A stretch of 5,414 nucleotides of DNA from CAYFMS01 sp964491425 (GTDB lineage Bacteria > Patescibacteriota > Patescibacteriia > UBA9934): positions 1-5,414 of the forward strand of contig CAZBFR010000051.1 of NCBI GenBank assembly GCA_964491425.1, given 5' to 3'. Position numbers and translations under genes: made by a program. The notes beneath the pieces were generated by a model, which worked only from the letters and a program-made list of their open reading frames with translations, searched no databases and had not been told where the DNA came from. The first letter of the stretch is position 1; the number at the start of each line of letters is the position of its first letter. This document shows positions 4,960 to 5,414 of the stretch, one piece after another.

Positions 4960-5414
4960 ATGCGATGCCCCGTGTGCGGAAATAAGGACACGCGGGTCGT
5001 CGATTCGCGTCCCGCGAGCGAAGCGTCGCAAATTCGACGTCGTCGCGAGTGTGAAAAGAAAAAATGCGGTTTTCGGTTTTCTACGATTGAGCAAATCGAG
5101 CTTCTCGATATTACCGTTAAAAAGCGCGATGGAACAAAAGAGCCCTACGCGCGCGAAAAACTCTTGCGCGGATTAAAAAACGCACTCGAAAAACGGTCTT
5201 ATACGGAAAACGCGTTCCAGTCGCTTGTGCAGGGAATTGAGCGCGATATCCAAAAAAAGCGTACCGGTGAAATTACGAGCGAAGAGCTGGGCGATTTTGT
5301 AATGAAACATCTCCAACAATTTGATAAAATCGCGTATATCCGTTTCGCCTCCGTCTACCACGCCTTTGAAAATATCGAACATTTCCAAGACGAACTCGAG
5401 CGCCTCGCGAGAGC
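4960..5414 (+). CDS. nrdR: Transcriptional repressor NrdR, 3' end cut by window
   Basis: NrdR is the zinc-ribbon and ATP-cone repressor that senses ATP/dATP and shuts down ribonucleotide reductase genes. The frame from ATG 4960 stays open to the window end (151 codons), close to the full length of the family (about 150-160), so only the last few residues are missing. The zinc ribbon starts MRCPVCG (Cys3, Cys6), continues VVDSRPASEASQIRRRREC (Cys31), and has its last cysteine at 36. The ATP-cone follows from about residue 48, with VKKRDGTKEPYAREKLLRGL (52-71) and the diagnostic KIAYIRFASVYHAFENI near 120-140. The second cysteine pair is C-x4-C (CEKKKC), two residues longer than the usual C-x2-C. 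The start codon lies 1 nt after the ftsZ stop with no SD, implying coupled translation on the ftsZ transcript. No NrdR box was seen in the window, so its targets lie elsewhere. Confidence 0.95.
   Translation, partial: MRCPVCGNKDTRVVDSRPASEASQIRRRRECEKKKCGFRFSTIEQIELLDITVKKRDGTKEPYAREKLLRGLKNALEKRSYTENAFQSLVQGIERDIQKKRTGEITSEELGDFVMKHLQQFDKIAYIRFASVYHAFENIEHFQDELERLAR

Noticed and set aside
4443..4991. Minus-strand open frame (182 codons) opposite the ftsZ 3' end
   Set aside because: Arg/Ser-rich shadow of ftsZ with no promoter or domain; the FtsZ frame is certain.
4991..5016. GC-rich inverted repeat CGCGGG/CCCGCG early in nrdR
   Set aside because: It lies in the codons around the zinc ribbon, has a 14-nt loop and no U tract, so neither a terminator nor a clear regulatory hairpin.
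1..5414. Alternative genetic code (TGA recoded, as in some CPR lineages)
   Set aside because: TGA ends the second TSP3 gene and ybeY at the expected places, and no in-frame TGA interrupts any recognised gene.
1..5414. CRISPR arrays, tRNA/rRNA genes, insertion sequences, phage attachment sites
   Set aside because: Looked for by eye; no regularly spaced repeats, cloverleaf pattern or transposase sequence was found. The window is nearly filled by the genes listed.

Overview
The window looks like a chromosomal fragment of an uncultivated bacterium, probably Candidatus Patescibacteria (CPR). This rests on three things. Small membrane-anchored proteins with thrombospondin type 3 (TSP3) calcium-binding repeats lie next to a compact ybeY - (probable dgkA) - ftsA - ftsZ - nrdR block. 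Intergenic spaces are minimal. No clear Shine-Dalgarno sequence precedes any start, and -10 boxes sit almost on top of start codons. A 100-N run shows it is a draft scaffold. TGA acts as a stop at sensible gene ends, so the code appears standard. The lineage call is inference; no rRNA or other phylogenetic marker was tested.

Layout, all on the + strand. Positions 1-33 are the last codons of a gene whose tail matches the end of a TSP3 repeat. A promoter at about 36-44 leads into two adjacent, related genes (52-744 and 746-1663). Each encodes a Pro-rich N-terminus, one membrane helix and acidic TSP3 repeats; the second also has a globular C-terminal domain. The second gene overlaps ybeY (1650-2072) by 14 nt, and ybeY overlaps by ATGA the start of a gene cut by the gap (2086-2185), probably a DgkA-type lipid kinase. 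After the gap come ftsA (2273-3520) with its own promoter, an intrinsic terminator, a 169-nt intergenic region with two candidate ftsZ promoters and an operator-like palindrome, then ftsZ (3690-4958). Finally nrdR begins 1 nt after ftsZ and runs off the window end.

How the genes fit together. FtsZ forms the cytokinetic ring. FtsA anchors it to the membrane through a C-terminal amphipathic helix that is visible here, and the FtsZ C-terminal peptide that binds FtsA is also intact. NrdR is the nucleotide-sensing repressor of ribonucleotide reductase genes; its coupling to ftsZ suggests co-expression of division and dNTP control. YbeY is an rRNA-maturation endoribonuclease. The TSP3 proteins are probably surface or membrane-associated and have no obvious functional tie to division.

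I do not see a clearly undescribed multi-gene system. The points most worth checking are the leaderless-type gene starts, the palindrome with an extra half-site before ftsZ, a terminator-like hairpin inside the start of ybeY, an expanded C-x4-C knuckle in the NrdR zinc ribbon, and the tandem TSP3 protein family.
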